DNA of 64,000 bases from Platanthera guangdongensis (Eukaryota; Streptophyta; Magnoliopsida; Asparagales; Orchidaceae): positions 236,026,453-236,090,452 of the forward strand of contig CM077158.1 of NCBI GenBank assembly GCA_039583875.1, written 5' to 3'. Both the position numbers and the translations under genes were made by a program. How positions within the stretch are numbered: the first letter of the stretch is position 1; every line of letters begins with the position of its first letter. Below the pieces are notes generated by a model. It was not told the DNA's origin. It ran no database searches and saw only the letters and a program-made list of their open reading frames with translations. Positions 32,595 through 43,247 of this stretch are shown here, one piece after another.

Positions 32595-35500
32595 TATTAG
32601 ATAACTCTTGTCTAATGGTTATTACACTTAGCAACTTAGGGATAGTCCTTGGACTGCCCAAGGCATGCCCGGTGAAGGGCTCTCGGGGCACTAGGAACTA
32701 CGATGGGCTGAAGCCCAAAGCTTACTTTCTCAAGGACACTTACTCTTATTAGTGTTTACCCATTATTAATACCCAACTTTCCATGTTACTCTGGTGTGAA
32801 CCTAGTGACTTAAAGTATTAATGTGAGAGCGGCGGTCTTCCGCTGTTCTCCGATCTAGATACTCTCCTAGGGGTTTTACACTCTAACTCTCGTTACTAAG
32901 TAGTGACCTACTTGACACCAACCAGGATTTCAACTTCCCAATGTAGTTCTCCTTCTAACCACTTTTCATATCCCCCTGTGGGTCCTAGTGTTATACACTA
33001 CTTTTGCTATACGCAGCCCACAACCTAATCTTAACCCATGTGATATGACTGTAAATCTCTTGGGACAAATTCCCCTACATATTTATCATGGGTTTATCTT
33101 ATGTGTGGAGTTGACCCTTTATGATTTCACCATTTTTCTAAGTATTTAGGGTCTTAAATTAAATCATATGATTATGTGAACTAGGTTACTTTGTATATGA
33201 ACTACCTTATCCAAAGGTCCAACATGCCTAAGTAATTTTTCCTGAAGTTCCTCTAGGTTAAATATGACTGTCCACCAAGGATCTCAATTTTTATAATCGA
33301 ATTGTCATATATTTTCTATTTATGATTAAATCCATAATTAATCCATTTTCCAAATAAAGTACATAAATATTCCACCAAAAATTCCTGAAAATTTACTAGT
33401 TATCAATAATGATATAATAATACTAAATACAGAATTTCATGATCTTAGCCAGTGATTTGACCAAACATAATTCCATATGAACATTATTACCAAAATGCCA
33501 CTATTAGGGTTTTCAACATACATATTCATCCAAAAATTCTCAAATAATTATAATATGTTTGAATCACAAAAATAAGATACTATAAAGTTTTTCATAATAT
33601 TTCAACAGTATTTTACCTTACATTTAAATAATTTTCTATAAGGGGTAAAATGGTAAATCTACTTAAAACACAAGATAAAATTCTCAAACAAGTTCATAAG
33701 TTTTTCCAGAGATGTATAATGTCATATTAGGGCTTGTAACGATCTTTCAGAATTTAATAAAATCAGTAGCCATATTTTCCAATTTTATTTCTAAATAGGC
33801 CTATTTTCCAATAATTCAAAATAATAAGATTTTTGATCCCAAAAACCTCAAACTTCCTATGGGAGGTGTATTTAATCCCTGCAAGCCTCTGTCCAGAGTT
33901 TCATGAACATGAATTGGGACAAATGGGCTAAATTTCCCATTTCCCCATTTCTACTATAGGCACACAAATTACAATATACCTTCATCATTCTTGTTGGATT
34001 TCCCCAACATGCAGAGGTCAAAATGGCCTGAAATTTCTACCATGGTCACACATTACCCAATGACCATGCTACCCAAATTTGGGGTCAATTGGAGTGGGGA
34101 ATCTCCCAAAATTTAATTAAGTTAACAATTGATATTTCTCCAAAAACTATGGAAAAATACATTCCAAAAATTCCTATTTTCGATCAGTACCTAAGTCTAA
34201 CCTTATTACATGCATGGACAAAGTTTCATGACATGTGGAGTTAGGGTTTGGCATGGGCACTCATTTAAAAATTTGTCGTAGCCTAGTACCAGTGTTAGTA
34301 GAATGGTCCTACAGGAAGCTATATGCTCCAAATTACAACTTTAGGGTGTCATTTTGAAGGTAAGACCTAGATCTACTTTTTTTTCATATTAAACGTAATT
34401 TCCGGGAATGCATCTAAAAGGCCTAAAAATTGCATGCAAGATAACTGTGAAAGTGTGACAATAATATACACTATTCAAATATTAATTACATTAAATTAAT
34501 TCCATCATTTTAGACGGCATCACTTCATCGTCCCCATTAGCCGACGACTGAGATCGAGTTGTCCTGTAACATTTGATCTTCTATTCCCGGAAACTTGGGC
34601 CGCCGCCGCCGGTTATTATTGCCACCACCTCTGTTGAGGTGGTGGCTTTCGTTTTCCGGCGATGTGGACGCCGGAGGTGGCTCCTCCGGCGAACCCGAGC
34701 CAGAACAAAAGCTCGGAAAAATGCGCACTTGCTCACATGGTATCAGGCTCAATTGAGCCCGATATCTCTCCTAATTGAGCTAGAATGCTAGCACAGAGGG
34801 AGGGGAGGAGAAACAGACCCTTAGATGAGCTTGACGGCGGGTTCGGTGGTGGTGCACCATGGCCGATCGGTTTTCCGGCGAGCTAGCTCCAAACTCCGAT
34901 TCTCCACGATTTACCTCGATCCCGGACTCGATTTCCACTCCTCTAGGCTCACTGAAGGTGATGGTGGGGTTGGTTTTGGCTGGGAGTGGCTGTTTTGAAA
35001 AAGGGGTGGCCGGCCTCTTCTTTGGATGTTTTACCCTTGCTTCAAAGTGGCCACCAACCCCTAAATCTTGCTGAAATGATGCCTGGGAACTGAACCAAAA
35101 GCTTGGGCAGAGGGAATGAGGGCCAAGTGGCCTCCATCCCATCTTTCCCTCTCTTCTCTCTCCTCTTTTTCCCCAAATTTCCAAAACTACCCCCTTGCAT
35201 GGAATCTCTCTCCAATTTCAGGGGTTTAGGGGCTGTTATTGACCATTTAGGCTTGTAATGGGCCTTGGCTCATGGGCTTTGCCCATTAGGAATGGGCTTG
35301 GCCTTCCTTTTTCTTCCTTTAGGCCATTTGTTGACTTGTTGACTTCTTAGGTTGACTGGGTCAACATGGTGAGTGGGCTGGCCCCACTTGATGGTCATGG
35401 ACCCAATGACACCACCCAACTTGGATAAAGTTGGGCCATGGTGGTGTCCCACTTGAGCTAGTTGGGCTTATAGGTGTGAGTTTGACCAATTTAGGGTTAA

Positions 35501-35714
35501 GGTTGACTTGGGTCAACTTGGGTCAATGGTTGACCCAATGATGTGGCTTTGGTACACTTAGATTGTTTTTAGGGTTAGGGGCATAGTGGTGGGGCCAATG
35601 TGTAGCTAAGATTCCAATTTGGGCTAGTTTGACTTGAGTTGACTTGGGCCCTATAGTGGGCCCTATGTGACTACACCCTAACTCCATGGGTCAAACCTAG
35701 CCTAAACCCATACC
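32595..35714. other. Non-coding LTR body
   Basis: About 3.1 kb without a supported gene: AT-rich between about 33100 and 34500, then a G/C-richer segment (34500-35200) with short minus-strand open frames of no recognised family, and TTGACTTGGGTCAACTTGG-like repeats near 35300-35530. I read it as part of the long minus-strand LTR. Confidence 0.5.
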
Positions 35715-36889
35715 CCCATTGTTGAAGCCAAAAATGACCTCTGTGGAGTTCGGGGTCCCAAAAGAGGGGTGAGCGCGCAACTACTACCCTCAAGCGAACG
35801 ATCTAGGCACAAGATTAGGAACACAAGGGACAGACCCAAGGTCTCAGCGTGGAGGACCCACCGCATACCCGGAAGACTAACAAACTCTTCCCCTCCCAAG
35901 CCAAAGGCTGAGCTAAGACACCTTCGGAGGGCGCTCTTGGCCGACCGGAACATCTAAGGAGGGTCTCAAGACCAACTCTCTCCTATCCAGATGTGTCTCC
36001 TTGTGTCTACACAAAATGCTCCTCACCTGCCCTACTGATGGCGCAAACTCGCCGAGCAATTCCACGACACGCTGCCCAAGTTGGGCCACTAACAGCATAA
36101 TTCCGTTATTCTAAAAGGATGTCAACAGGCCATCAGGGGCTTCCCGGCAACTATACCTCGGGGCTCCCACGGGGAGAGCAGTTCACGAGAACACCGCCCG
36201 CCTAATACGAAGAAGTTAACGACGCATACACAGAGCAGCACAGATATTATAAAATATTACAGGAATATGAATTCCATACTTCGGCACGCAGGCCGGCAAT
36301 TTAAGCAAAAATAGGCCTTCGAGGGCCGGCACAAGCTTGGGCTTAAGCCCACTACTCCCCGCTTGGTACTGCAACACATGTACGCCAACGTCTCGACAAG
36401 CGACTGCCAGCTGAACAACCGTCGGCTAACATAAGCTGACCAAATATATTGCACACACCCCTTTTTCGGTGCTATGGTGCGTATTCCCTGCAAATAGATA
36501 AAATACAACTTCCTCGGAGTCTTCTCCGGGAATCCCAGAAGATCACCAATCCGGCTCACACGTCCGGATGGGCTTCACACAGCATGCCTAAACCCGTACT
36601 CACGCTTCCGAGTGCTAATGCAGTTAATTTCAGGGACGTACACGTCAACCCGTCGGAGAGCTCCCTTCCCCCACCCGTTGGTGGAGAGGGGCTTCCGTGC
36701 AAATATGTAAACTGAGGGCTTCACCTGCCCAAGTAGAAACATCGTTACCCTTGATGCGTGTTTTTTGTCGGCGGTGTCGGGTCTTGCTGAAGAAATAACT
36801 TCTCATCCTACTCCTTGATGGCCGAGTCTTTGCTGCGAGAGATGGAATTATCCCCCTCTCTCTCTTGGTAGCTGGTTCGAGCTCCAGGC

Positions 36890-37090
36890 GGCGCCAGGAG
36901 AGAAGCTCCCTGCCAGCCTTATTTTAGGCGGCGACGGGAGAGGAGCTCCCGGCCGGCCTTGCTGTAGGCGGCACGGGGAGAGGAGCTCCCGGCCGGCCTT
37001 GCTGTAGGCGGCGCCGGGAGAGGAGCTCCCGGTCGGCCTTGCTGTAGGCGGCGCCGGGAGAGGAGCTCTCGGCCGGCCTTGCTTTGCCCT
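36890..37090. repeat. 40 bp GC-rich tandem repeat in LTR A
   Basis: About five units of GGAGAGGAGCTCCCGGCCGG plus GCCTTGCTGTAGGCGGC. LTR B has fewer units (about 41525-41650), so copy number changed after insertion or between templates. Confidence 0.85.
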
Positions 37091-37424
37091 AGGCGGCGGC
37101 GACGAAGAGAGAGAGAGAGACGGTCAGGGGTGGGGTTGCTGCTCCAGACTGACGAGAGAGAGAGATAGCCGGGGTGGGGGTTGCTGCTCCAGGCCGAGAG
37201 AGAGGGAGGGGGCGGGCGGTTTCTCCTTTGCCGAACCCTAGTGAGGGAGTAAAAAATGCCCAATCTCTCTCTACTGTACCGAGCCCTGCTTCCTCTTTGT
37301 CCTGCCTCCAGCTTTTTTCTTTTTTCTTATTTCTTCTTCACCTGATCTTCCCCCCCCCCCCCCCCCTGCCTCCTTTATTTTTCCTTTTGTTGTCCTTTGA
37401 GCTCCCAATATGGGGCCACAGACA

Positions 37425-37799
37425 TCAGGCATAATTCATCCTGAAGATGTCGTTCAGTACGTAGAAGTTCCCCTGCGCTGTTGGGATCAAATGAAACATC
37501 TGGCTGAACTTGACAGCGTGTTGTTCGCCGGAGAGCTGGACAGAGCCGCTGACAAAGACGAGCATGCCACCTGCAGGGCCAGATGGCTGGCAATCGATGG
37601 TGGAGATGTTGTGCTGGCACTGTTGGAATGGGAGGCCGGTGAGCTTCTCCGAGATGGCAGCGGCTCCCTGCGTCTTCGCCCCCTCGAATGACAGCATCGA
37701 GTTCTCCTGGTAGAGGCCCCCAAGGGCCGCCCAGTTGGTGTCGAAGGTGCGGTAGTAGTGCTCAACAAAGGCCCTGACCACTGCGTCTAGATCCATCAT
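37425..37799 (-). CDS. Captured nuclear transport factor 2 (NTF2), LTR copy A
   Basis: NTF2 is a small homodimeric carrier that binds Ran-GDP and FG nucleoporins and returns Ran to the nucleus. The frame begins with two ATGs (37799 and 37796; the second gives the usual MD start) and runs 123-124 residues to NDIFRMNYA, the normal full length of plant NTF2. Signature stretches are AFVEHYY, SMLSFEGAKTQG, LTGLPFQQCQHNISTIDCQP, GGMLVFVSG, GEQHAVKFSQMFHLIP and FYVLNDIF. No intron interrupts it, although plant NTF2 genes normally have introns, so a cDNA source is likely. The same frame is open back to an ATG at 37895, adding 32 residues from former leader. It has about 12 residue differences from copy B and no stop. 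Expression is unknown. Confidence 0.92.
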   Translation of the reverse strand: MMDLDAVVRAFVEHYYRTFDTNWAALGGLYQENSMLSFEGAKTQGAAAISEKLTGLPFQQCQHNISTIDCQPSGPAGGMLVFVSGSVQLSGEQHAVKFSQMFHLIPTAQGNFYVLNDIFRMNYA

Positions 37800-38033
37800 C
37801 ACCGGCGCTGATGCCAAGGAGAACAGCCGAAACCCTAGCGGTGGAGTCCAAAAGAAAAACCCGCTGCCCTCCCCACTTCTCTCCTTTTCCTTCATTTATC
37901 TGTTGTGCTGTCTCCTCCCATATCCGAACCCTCCCCCCTGTACCCCCACCTGTCTTTTCTTCTTTTATTATTTCTCTCCTGCCCGTACCCCCCCCCCCCC
38001 CCCGCTCCCTTTCTCCTTTTTCTTAATCCCTCT

Positions 38034-38130
38034 TTACTTCTTCATATCATATAATATATATATAATATATATAATATAATATACACATATTATAATATTC
38101 CCCACATATATATATATATATATATAAATT
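38034..38130 (-). promoter_or_regulatory. TATA-rich block upstream of NTF2 in LTR A
   Basis: A (TA)n stretch with several TATATAA/TATAAT words lies about 240 bp upstream of the NTF2 start on the same strand and about 145 bp inside the LTR, the normal place for an LTR promoter. The counterpart in LTR B is at about 42625-42700. Promoter activity is inferred. Confidence 0.45.
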
Positions 38131-38274
38131 CTAAACCTATGCGCATAAAACCTCCGCACGCACGTATGAGGACCCGCACGTCTCCGAACGGGGCTGCACC
38201 AAAACGTCGCTCGTACCGTGCCCCAAGTCTGCCACTCGGGGAGGATCCCGCTCGACTGGATATGGGGTTGTACA

Positions 38275-38292
38275 TAATCCCCGCTCTTTTTG
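38275..38292 (-). promoter_or_regulatory. Polypurine tract of the NTF2 element
   Basis: The minus strand reads AAAAAGAGCGGGGATTA directly before the 3' LTR. Confidence 0.65.
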
Positions 38293-38592
38293 AGGTTGGC
38301 ACAAGCTCGGAAAGAAATGTCCCACCCCAAGTATCCGGCGAGTGGGAGCCGACCCAAAGAAAACATTTGAGGGAAACTGCAAAATGCACTTAGAACATTA
38401 ATCTCTCGATGCCCCTTTTGATCTTTTTGAACCACTCGATGCCTGAAAATGCTCCCTGCTATTGAATTGCCCTTATACCACTACTTACAATAAGTACATA
38501 ATTTCTCAAGATATTGTGGAATAACAAAGCCATATATTATTGTAATGTGTTGAACACAAGGAGCTAATCCCTTCCCCCTGGGTGTGTCTACC

Positions 38593-40036
38593 GTCGTGAC
38601 CAGCTAATGAGAGCCTGAGCAACGAGTCTACCCGGGGCCGAGCAGCACTCGGGGTCCCTTACCCCCACATACAAGCCTACGGACCTGCCAGCTAGATGAG
38701 AGCCTGGGCAGCGGGTCTACCTGGGGTCGAGCCGAGCTCGGGGTGCCGATGACGGTTCCACTAACCAAACCTATCCCCCACATGCGAGCATACGGACCTT
38801 CCAGCTAGATGAGAGCCTGCACAGCGGGTCTACCTGGGGTCGAGCCGAGCTCGGGGTGCCGATGAAGTTTTCTCAAACCAAACCTATCCCCCACAGGCGA
38901 GCCTTCGGACCTGCCAGCTAGATGAGAGCCTACGCAGCGGGTCTACCTGGGGTCGAGCCGAGCTCGGGGTACCAATGAAGTTCTCAAACCAAACCTATCC
39001 CCCATAGGCGATCCTTTGGACCTGACAACTAGATGAGAGCCTGCGCAGCGGGTCTACCTGGGGCCGAGCCGCGCTCGGGGTAGTGTAGAACCAAGAATCA
39101 GGACCTCTCCTCCACAGGCGAGCCTTTGTACCTGCCAGCTAGTAGGAGCCCTACAACGGGTCTATCTGGCGCCGAGCTATGCTCGGGGTAGTGCAGAACC
39201 AAGAACCGGGACCTCTCCCCCACAGGCGAGCCTTCGGACCTGCCAGCTAGTAGGAGCCAGGCAGCGGGTCTCCCTGGGGCCGAGCCGCGCACGGGGTAGT
39301 GCAAAACCAAGAACCAGGACCTCTCCCCCAAAGGCGAGCCTTCGGACCTGCCAGCTAGTACGAGCTAGGCAGCAGGTCTACCTGGGGCCGAGCCGCACTC
39401 GGGGTAGTGCAGAACCAAGAACCAGGACCTCTCCCCCACAGGAGAGCCTTCGGACCTGCCAGCTAGGAGGAGCCAGGAAGCGGGTCTACCTGGGGCCAAG
39501 CCGCGCTCGGGGTAGTGTAGAACCAAGAACCAGGACCTCTCCCCCACGGGCGAGCCTTCAGACCTGCCAGCTAGTAGGAGCTAGGCAGCAAGTCCACCTG
39601 GGGCCGAGCAGCGCTCGGGGTAGTACAGAACCAAGAACCAGGACCTCTCCCCCACAGGCGAGCCTTCGGACCTGCCAGCTAGTAGGAGCCAGGCAGCGGG
39701 TCTACCTGGGGCCGAGCCACGCTCGGGGTAGTGCAGAACCAAGAACCAGGACCTATCCCCCACAGGCAAGCCTTCGGACCTGCAAGCTAGTAGGAGCCAG
39801 GCAGCGGGTCTACCTGGGGCCGAGCCGCGCTCGGGGTAGTGCAGAACCAAGAACCAGGACCTCTCCCCCACAGGCGAGCCTTCGGACCTGCCAGCTAGTA
39901 GGAGCCAGGCAACGGGTCTACCTAGGGCCGAGCCGCACTCGGGGTAGTGCAAAACCAAGAACCAGGACCTCTCCCCCACATGCGAGCCTTCGGACCTGCC
40001 AGCTAGATGGGAGCCTGCGCAGCGGGTCTACCTGGG
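38593..40036. repeat. 108 bp tandem repeat array in the element interior
   Basis: Units of GAGCCTTCGGACCTGCCAGC followed by GGGTCTACCTGGGG and the small hairpin CCGAGCCGCGCTCGG repeat about 12 times. In the right part the period is exactly 108 bp (for example 39660, 39768, 39876); the left units are about ten bases longer and differ. Because 108 is divisible by three, a minus-strand frame of 36-residue units stays open over several copies (39979-39581). Confidence 0.92.
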
Positions 40037-40194
40037 GGTCTCCTCTCCAACATAAATATAAAGCAAACATAAAGGTAAACAAATAACTCAAAAGAACTAT
40101 TAACCCGGTCAATCAAGTCAAAGTCTGACACGGGGCATCTCTACCCGCTACGTCCACCCTCCTGAGAACCAGGGTCGATCATCTAATATTCTCC

Positions 40195-40308
40195 CTAAGG
40201 CAGGTTTTGATCTCCAGGATCGAACATCCTAGCGACAAGAGGGGAATGGGAGGGGACTTCTTTCATCACATGACCCTGCTCGTCACTTGGCTCCTCTTCT
40301 ATAGCCAT
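40195..40308 (-). pseudogene. Gag N-terminal remnant of the NTF2 element
   Basis: A 37-codon frame starting MAIEEEPSDEQGHV at 40308. Its ATG is 57 bp from the LTR edge, exactly as in the Tat element (31458 to 31515, MAIGGEQGELVG). It ends at a stop; no capsid core or zinc finger follows. It is best explained as the leftover start of a Tat gag; it may now serve only as leader or packaging sequence. Confidence 0.6.
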
Positions 40309-40346
40309 GATGTTCGGCTGAGTTTTTCCGTGCTGGCCACTCTCCA

Positions 40347-40360
40347 CGCTCACCGCACCA
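40347..40360 (-). promoter_or_regulatory. Primer-binding site of the NTF2 element
   Basis: Minus strand TGGTGCGGTGAGCG, four bases after the LTR end, one base different from the Tat site at 31499-31512. Confidence 0.7.
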
Positions 40361-40364
40361 TAAC

Positions 40365-41667
40365 TGTTGAAGCCAAAAATGACCTCTGTGGAGTTCGGGG
40401 TCCCAAAAGAGGGGTGACCGCGCACCTACTACCCTCAAGCGAACGATCTAGGCACAAGATTTGGAACACAAGGGACAGACCCAAGGTCTCAGCGTGGAGG
40501 ACCCACCGCATACCCGGAAGACTAACAAACTCTTCCCCTCCCAAGCCAAAGGCTGAGCTAAGACACCTTCGGAGGGCACTCTTGTCCGACCGGAACATCT
40601 AAGGAGGGTCTCAAGACCAACTCTCTCCTATCCAGATGTGTCTCCTTGGGTCAACACAAAATGCTCCTCACCTGCCCTACTGATGGCGCAAACTCGCCGA
40701 GCAATTCCATGACACGCTGCCCAAGATGGGCCACTAACAGCGTAATTCCGCTATTCTAAAAGGCTGTCAATAGGCCATCAGGGGCTTCCCGGCAACTATA
40801 CCTCAGGGCTCCCACAGGGCGAGCGGTTCACAAGAACACCGCCCCCCTAATACGAAGAAGAAGTTAACTACGCATACACAGAGCAGCACAGATATTATAA
40901 AATATTACAGGAATATGAATTCCATACTTCGGCACGCAGGCCGGAAATATAAGCAAAAATAGGCCTTCGAGGGCCGGCACAAGCTTGGTCTTAAGCCCGC
41001 TACTCCTCGCTTGGTACTGCAACACCTGTACGCCAACGTCTCGACAAGCGCCTGCCAGCTGAACAACCGTCAGCTAACATAAGCTGACCAAATATATTGC
41101 ACACACCCCTTTTTCGGGGCTATGGTGCGCATTCTCTGCAAATAAATAATATACAACTTCCTCGGAGTCTTCTCCGGAAACCCCAGAACATCACCAATCT
41201 GGCTCACACGTCCGGATGTACTTCACACAGCATGCTTAAACCTGTACTCACGCTTCCGGGTGCTAATGCAATTAATTTCAGGGACGTACACGTCAACCCG
41301 TCGGAGAGCTCCCTTCCCCCACCCGTTGGTGGAGAGGGGCTTCAGTGCAAATATTTAAACTGAGGGCTACACCTGCCCAAGTAGAAACATCGTTACCCTT
41401 GACGCATGTTTTTTGTCGGCGGTGTCGGGTCTTGCTGAAGAAATAACTTCTCATCCTCCTCCTTGATGGCCGAGTCTTTGCTGGGAGAGATGGAATCATC
41501 CCCCTCTCTCTCTTGGTGGCTGGTTCGAGCTCCAGGCGGCGCCAGGAGAGAAGCTCCCGGCCAGCCTTACTGTAGGCGGCGCCGGGAGAGGAGCTCCCGG
41601 CCGGCCTTGCTGTAGGCGCCGCCGGGAGAGGAGCTCCCGGCCGGCCTTGCTTTGCCCTAGGAGGCGG

Positions 41668-41715
<48 letters not shown>

Positions 41716-42845
41716 GGCCGAGGGTGGGGTTGCTGCTCCAGGCCGACGGGAGAGAGAGAGAGAGCCGTGGTGGGGGTTGCTGCTCCAGGCCGAGAGAGAG
41801 AGGGAGGGGGCGGGCGGTTTCTCCTTGGCCGAACCCTAGTGAGGGAGTAAAAATGCCCGATCTCTCTCTACTATACCGAGCCCTGCTTCCTCTTTCTCCT
41901 GCCTCCAGATTTTTTCTTTTTTCTTATTTCTTCTTCACCCGATCTTCCCCCCTGCCTCCTTTCTTTTTCCTTTTGTTGTCCTTTGAGCTCCCCATGTGGG
42001 GCCCCAGCCATCAGGCATAATTCAGCCTGAAGATGTCGTTTAGCACGTAGAAGCTCCCCTGCGCTGTTGGGATCAAATGAAACATTTGGCTGAACTTGAG
42101 AGCGTGTTGTTCGCCGGAGAGCTGGAGAGAGCCGCTGACGAAGACGAGCACGCCACCTGCAAGGCCAGATGGCTGGCAATCGATGGTGGAGATGTTGTGC
42201 TGGCATTGCTGGAATGGGAGGCCGGTGAGCTTCTCCGAGATGGCAGCGGTGCCCTGCGTCTTCGCCCCCTCGAATGACAGCATCGAGTTGTCCTGGTAGA
42301 GGCCTCCAAGGGCCGCCCGGTTGGTGTCGAAGGTGCAGTAGTAGTGCTCAACAAAGGCCCTGGCCACTGCGTCTGGATCCATCATCACCGGCGCCGATGC
42401 CAAGGAGAACAGCCGAAACCCTAGCGGTGGAGTCCAAAATAAAAACCCGCTGCCCTCCCCACTTCTCTCCTTTTCCTTCATTTATCTGCTGTGATGTCTC
42501 CTCCCATATCCGAACCCTCCCCCTGTACACCCACCTGCCTTTTCTTCTTTTATTATTTCTCTCCTGCCCGTACCCCCCCCCCCTGCTCCCTTTCTCCGTT
42601 TTTGTAATCCCTCTTTTCTTCTTCATATCATATAATATATATATAATATATATAATATAATATACACATATTATAATATTCCCCACATATATATATAAAT
42701 TCTAAACCTATGCTCATAAAACCTCCGCACGCACGTATGAGGACCCGCACGTCTTCGAACGGGGCTGCACCAAAACGTCGCTCATAGCGCGCCCCAAGTC
42801 TGCCACTTGGGGAGGATCCCGCTCGACCGGATATGGGGTTGTACA
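40365..42845 (-). repeat. 5' LTR (copy B) of the NTF2 element
   Basis: 2481 bp with the same layout as copy A. It differs by a long (GA)n run at about 41673-41714, fewer 40 bp repeat units, a shorter C tract and scattered substitutions. It is followed by the target duplication CCCAT. Confidence 0.93.
42011..42385 (-). CDS. Captured nuclear transport factor 2 (NTF2), LTR copy B
   Basis: Same gene in the 5' LTR, 123-124 residues from MMDPDAVARAF to NDIFRLNYA, without stop or frameshift. It keeps more of the usual plant residues than copy A at several sites (MDPDAV, TFDTNRAAL, EQHALKFSQ, FRLNYA) but has Leu and Val in SGLAGGVLVF where copy A has the usual Pro and Met. Over the NTF2 stretch I count about 20 base differences between the copies, roughly 12 changing an amino acid. 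The open frame extends back to an ATG at 42481, as in copy A. Being in the 5' LTR, it is the copy downstream of the element's own promoter. Confidence 0.92.
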   Translation of the reverse strand: MMDPDAVARAFVEHYYCTFDTNRAALGGLYQDNSMLSFEGAKTQGTAAISEKLTGLPFQQCQHNISTIDCQPSGLAGGVLVFVSGSLQLSGEQHALKFSQMFHLIPTAQGSFYVLNDIFRLNYA

Positions 42846-42905
42846 CCCATCATATGTCCTAACCTAATCTAAGTTAAGGGGTCTAATAGGAAATGGGATG
42901 TTACA

Positions 42906-43244
42906 CCGCATGACTGCGCATGACATGCCACGTGGGGGTGCGCACCGCGCTGCACCTCACGCGAGAGGGCACGCGGCCGCGCGAGAGGCCGCGTTAGCGT
43001 GCGAGAGGGCACGCGTGTGCGCAACAGCGCACATGTGTGCGCTCGCCGCAAACTATTGTTGCGGGCACGCGTGATCCTGAACCTAGGTGTGCACCAAACA
43101 ACGTGTGGGGTTGTGGGCTTACACACGTAGGCATGCGCGCTGCATGCAGAGGGGAGGGGCGATGCAGCGCACAACGAGAGGTGGGACGACGCGGAGCACA
43201 TGAGGCTCTAGGCAATTGCCCGGCAGTCGGCGTGCACGAGACGA
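42906..43244. other. GC-rich unassigned stretch
   Basis: Rich in GCGCGAGAGGGCACGCG-like words in both directions, with no recognisable domain. It lies between the long LTR end and the Gypsy 2 integrase tail. Confidence 0.45.
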
Positions 43245-43247
43245 CGC

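Larger units (their letters stand above)
35720..38274 (-). repeat. 3' LTR (copy A) of the NTF2 element
   Basis: 2555 bp, plus orientation TGTTGAAGCC...GGGGTTGTACA. In minus-strand order: about 145 bp of U3, a TA-rich block with TATA boxes, the NTF2 leader and frame, G- and GA-rich tracts, a 40 bp repeat array and about 1.1 kb to the end. Several single-base differences and indels separate it from copy B. Confidence 0.93.
35720..42845 (-). mobile_element. Non-autonomous LTR element carrying NTF2 in its LTRs
   Basis: Two LTRs (35720-38274 and 40365-42845) with identical terminal bases flank a 2.1 kb interior, and a perfect 5 bp target duplication CCCAT lies outside (35715-35719 and 42846-42850). 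The interior has a primer site, a 37-codon gag remnant, a 108 bp repeat array and a purine tract, but no protease, polymerase or integrase. Each LTR holds an open NTF2 coding sequence. LTR ends, primer site and leader length match the Tat element at 21906-32134, so a Tat relative probably mobilised it. Confidence 0.9.
32135..42905 (-). mobile_element. Long Gypsy-type LTR (~3.6 kb), interrupted
   Basis: On the minus strand it begins TGTAACATCCCATTTCC at 42905, a typical Gypsy LTR start, runs 55 bp, is interrupted by the NTF2 element (35720-42845) and continues from 35719 to about 32140, near CTAGGGGCGGGTCA. It contains no coding domain. The Tat LTR abuts it at 32134, so Tat probably inserted near its inner end and the internal region was lost. 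Whether it was a solo LTR or part of an element is not decidable here. Confidence 0.55.

Noticed and set aside
34537..35184. Possible host gene on the minus strand in the 34.5-35.2 kb segment
   Set aside because: Short frames (71 and 134 residues) in different phases without a recognisable domain or splice pattern, inside sequence that otherwise reads as LTR.
39098..40112. Minus-strand repeat protein with GERSWFLVLHYPE units
   Set aside because: A product of the 108 bp array; the frame is broken between groups of units and no start signal is evident. Kept as a finding on the DNA repeat only.
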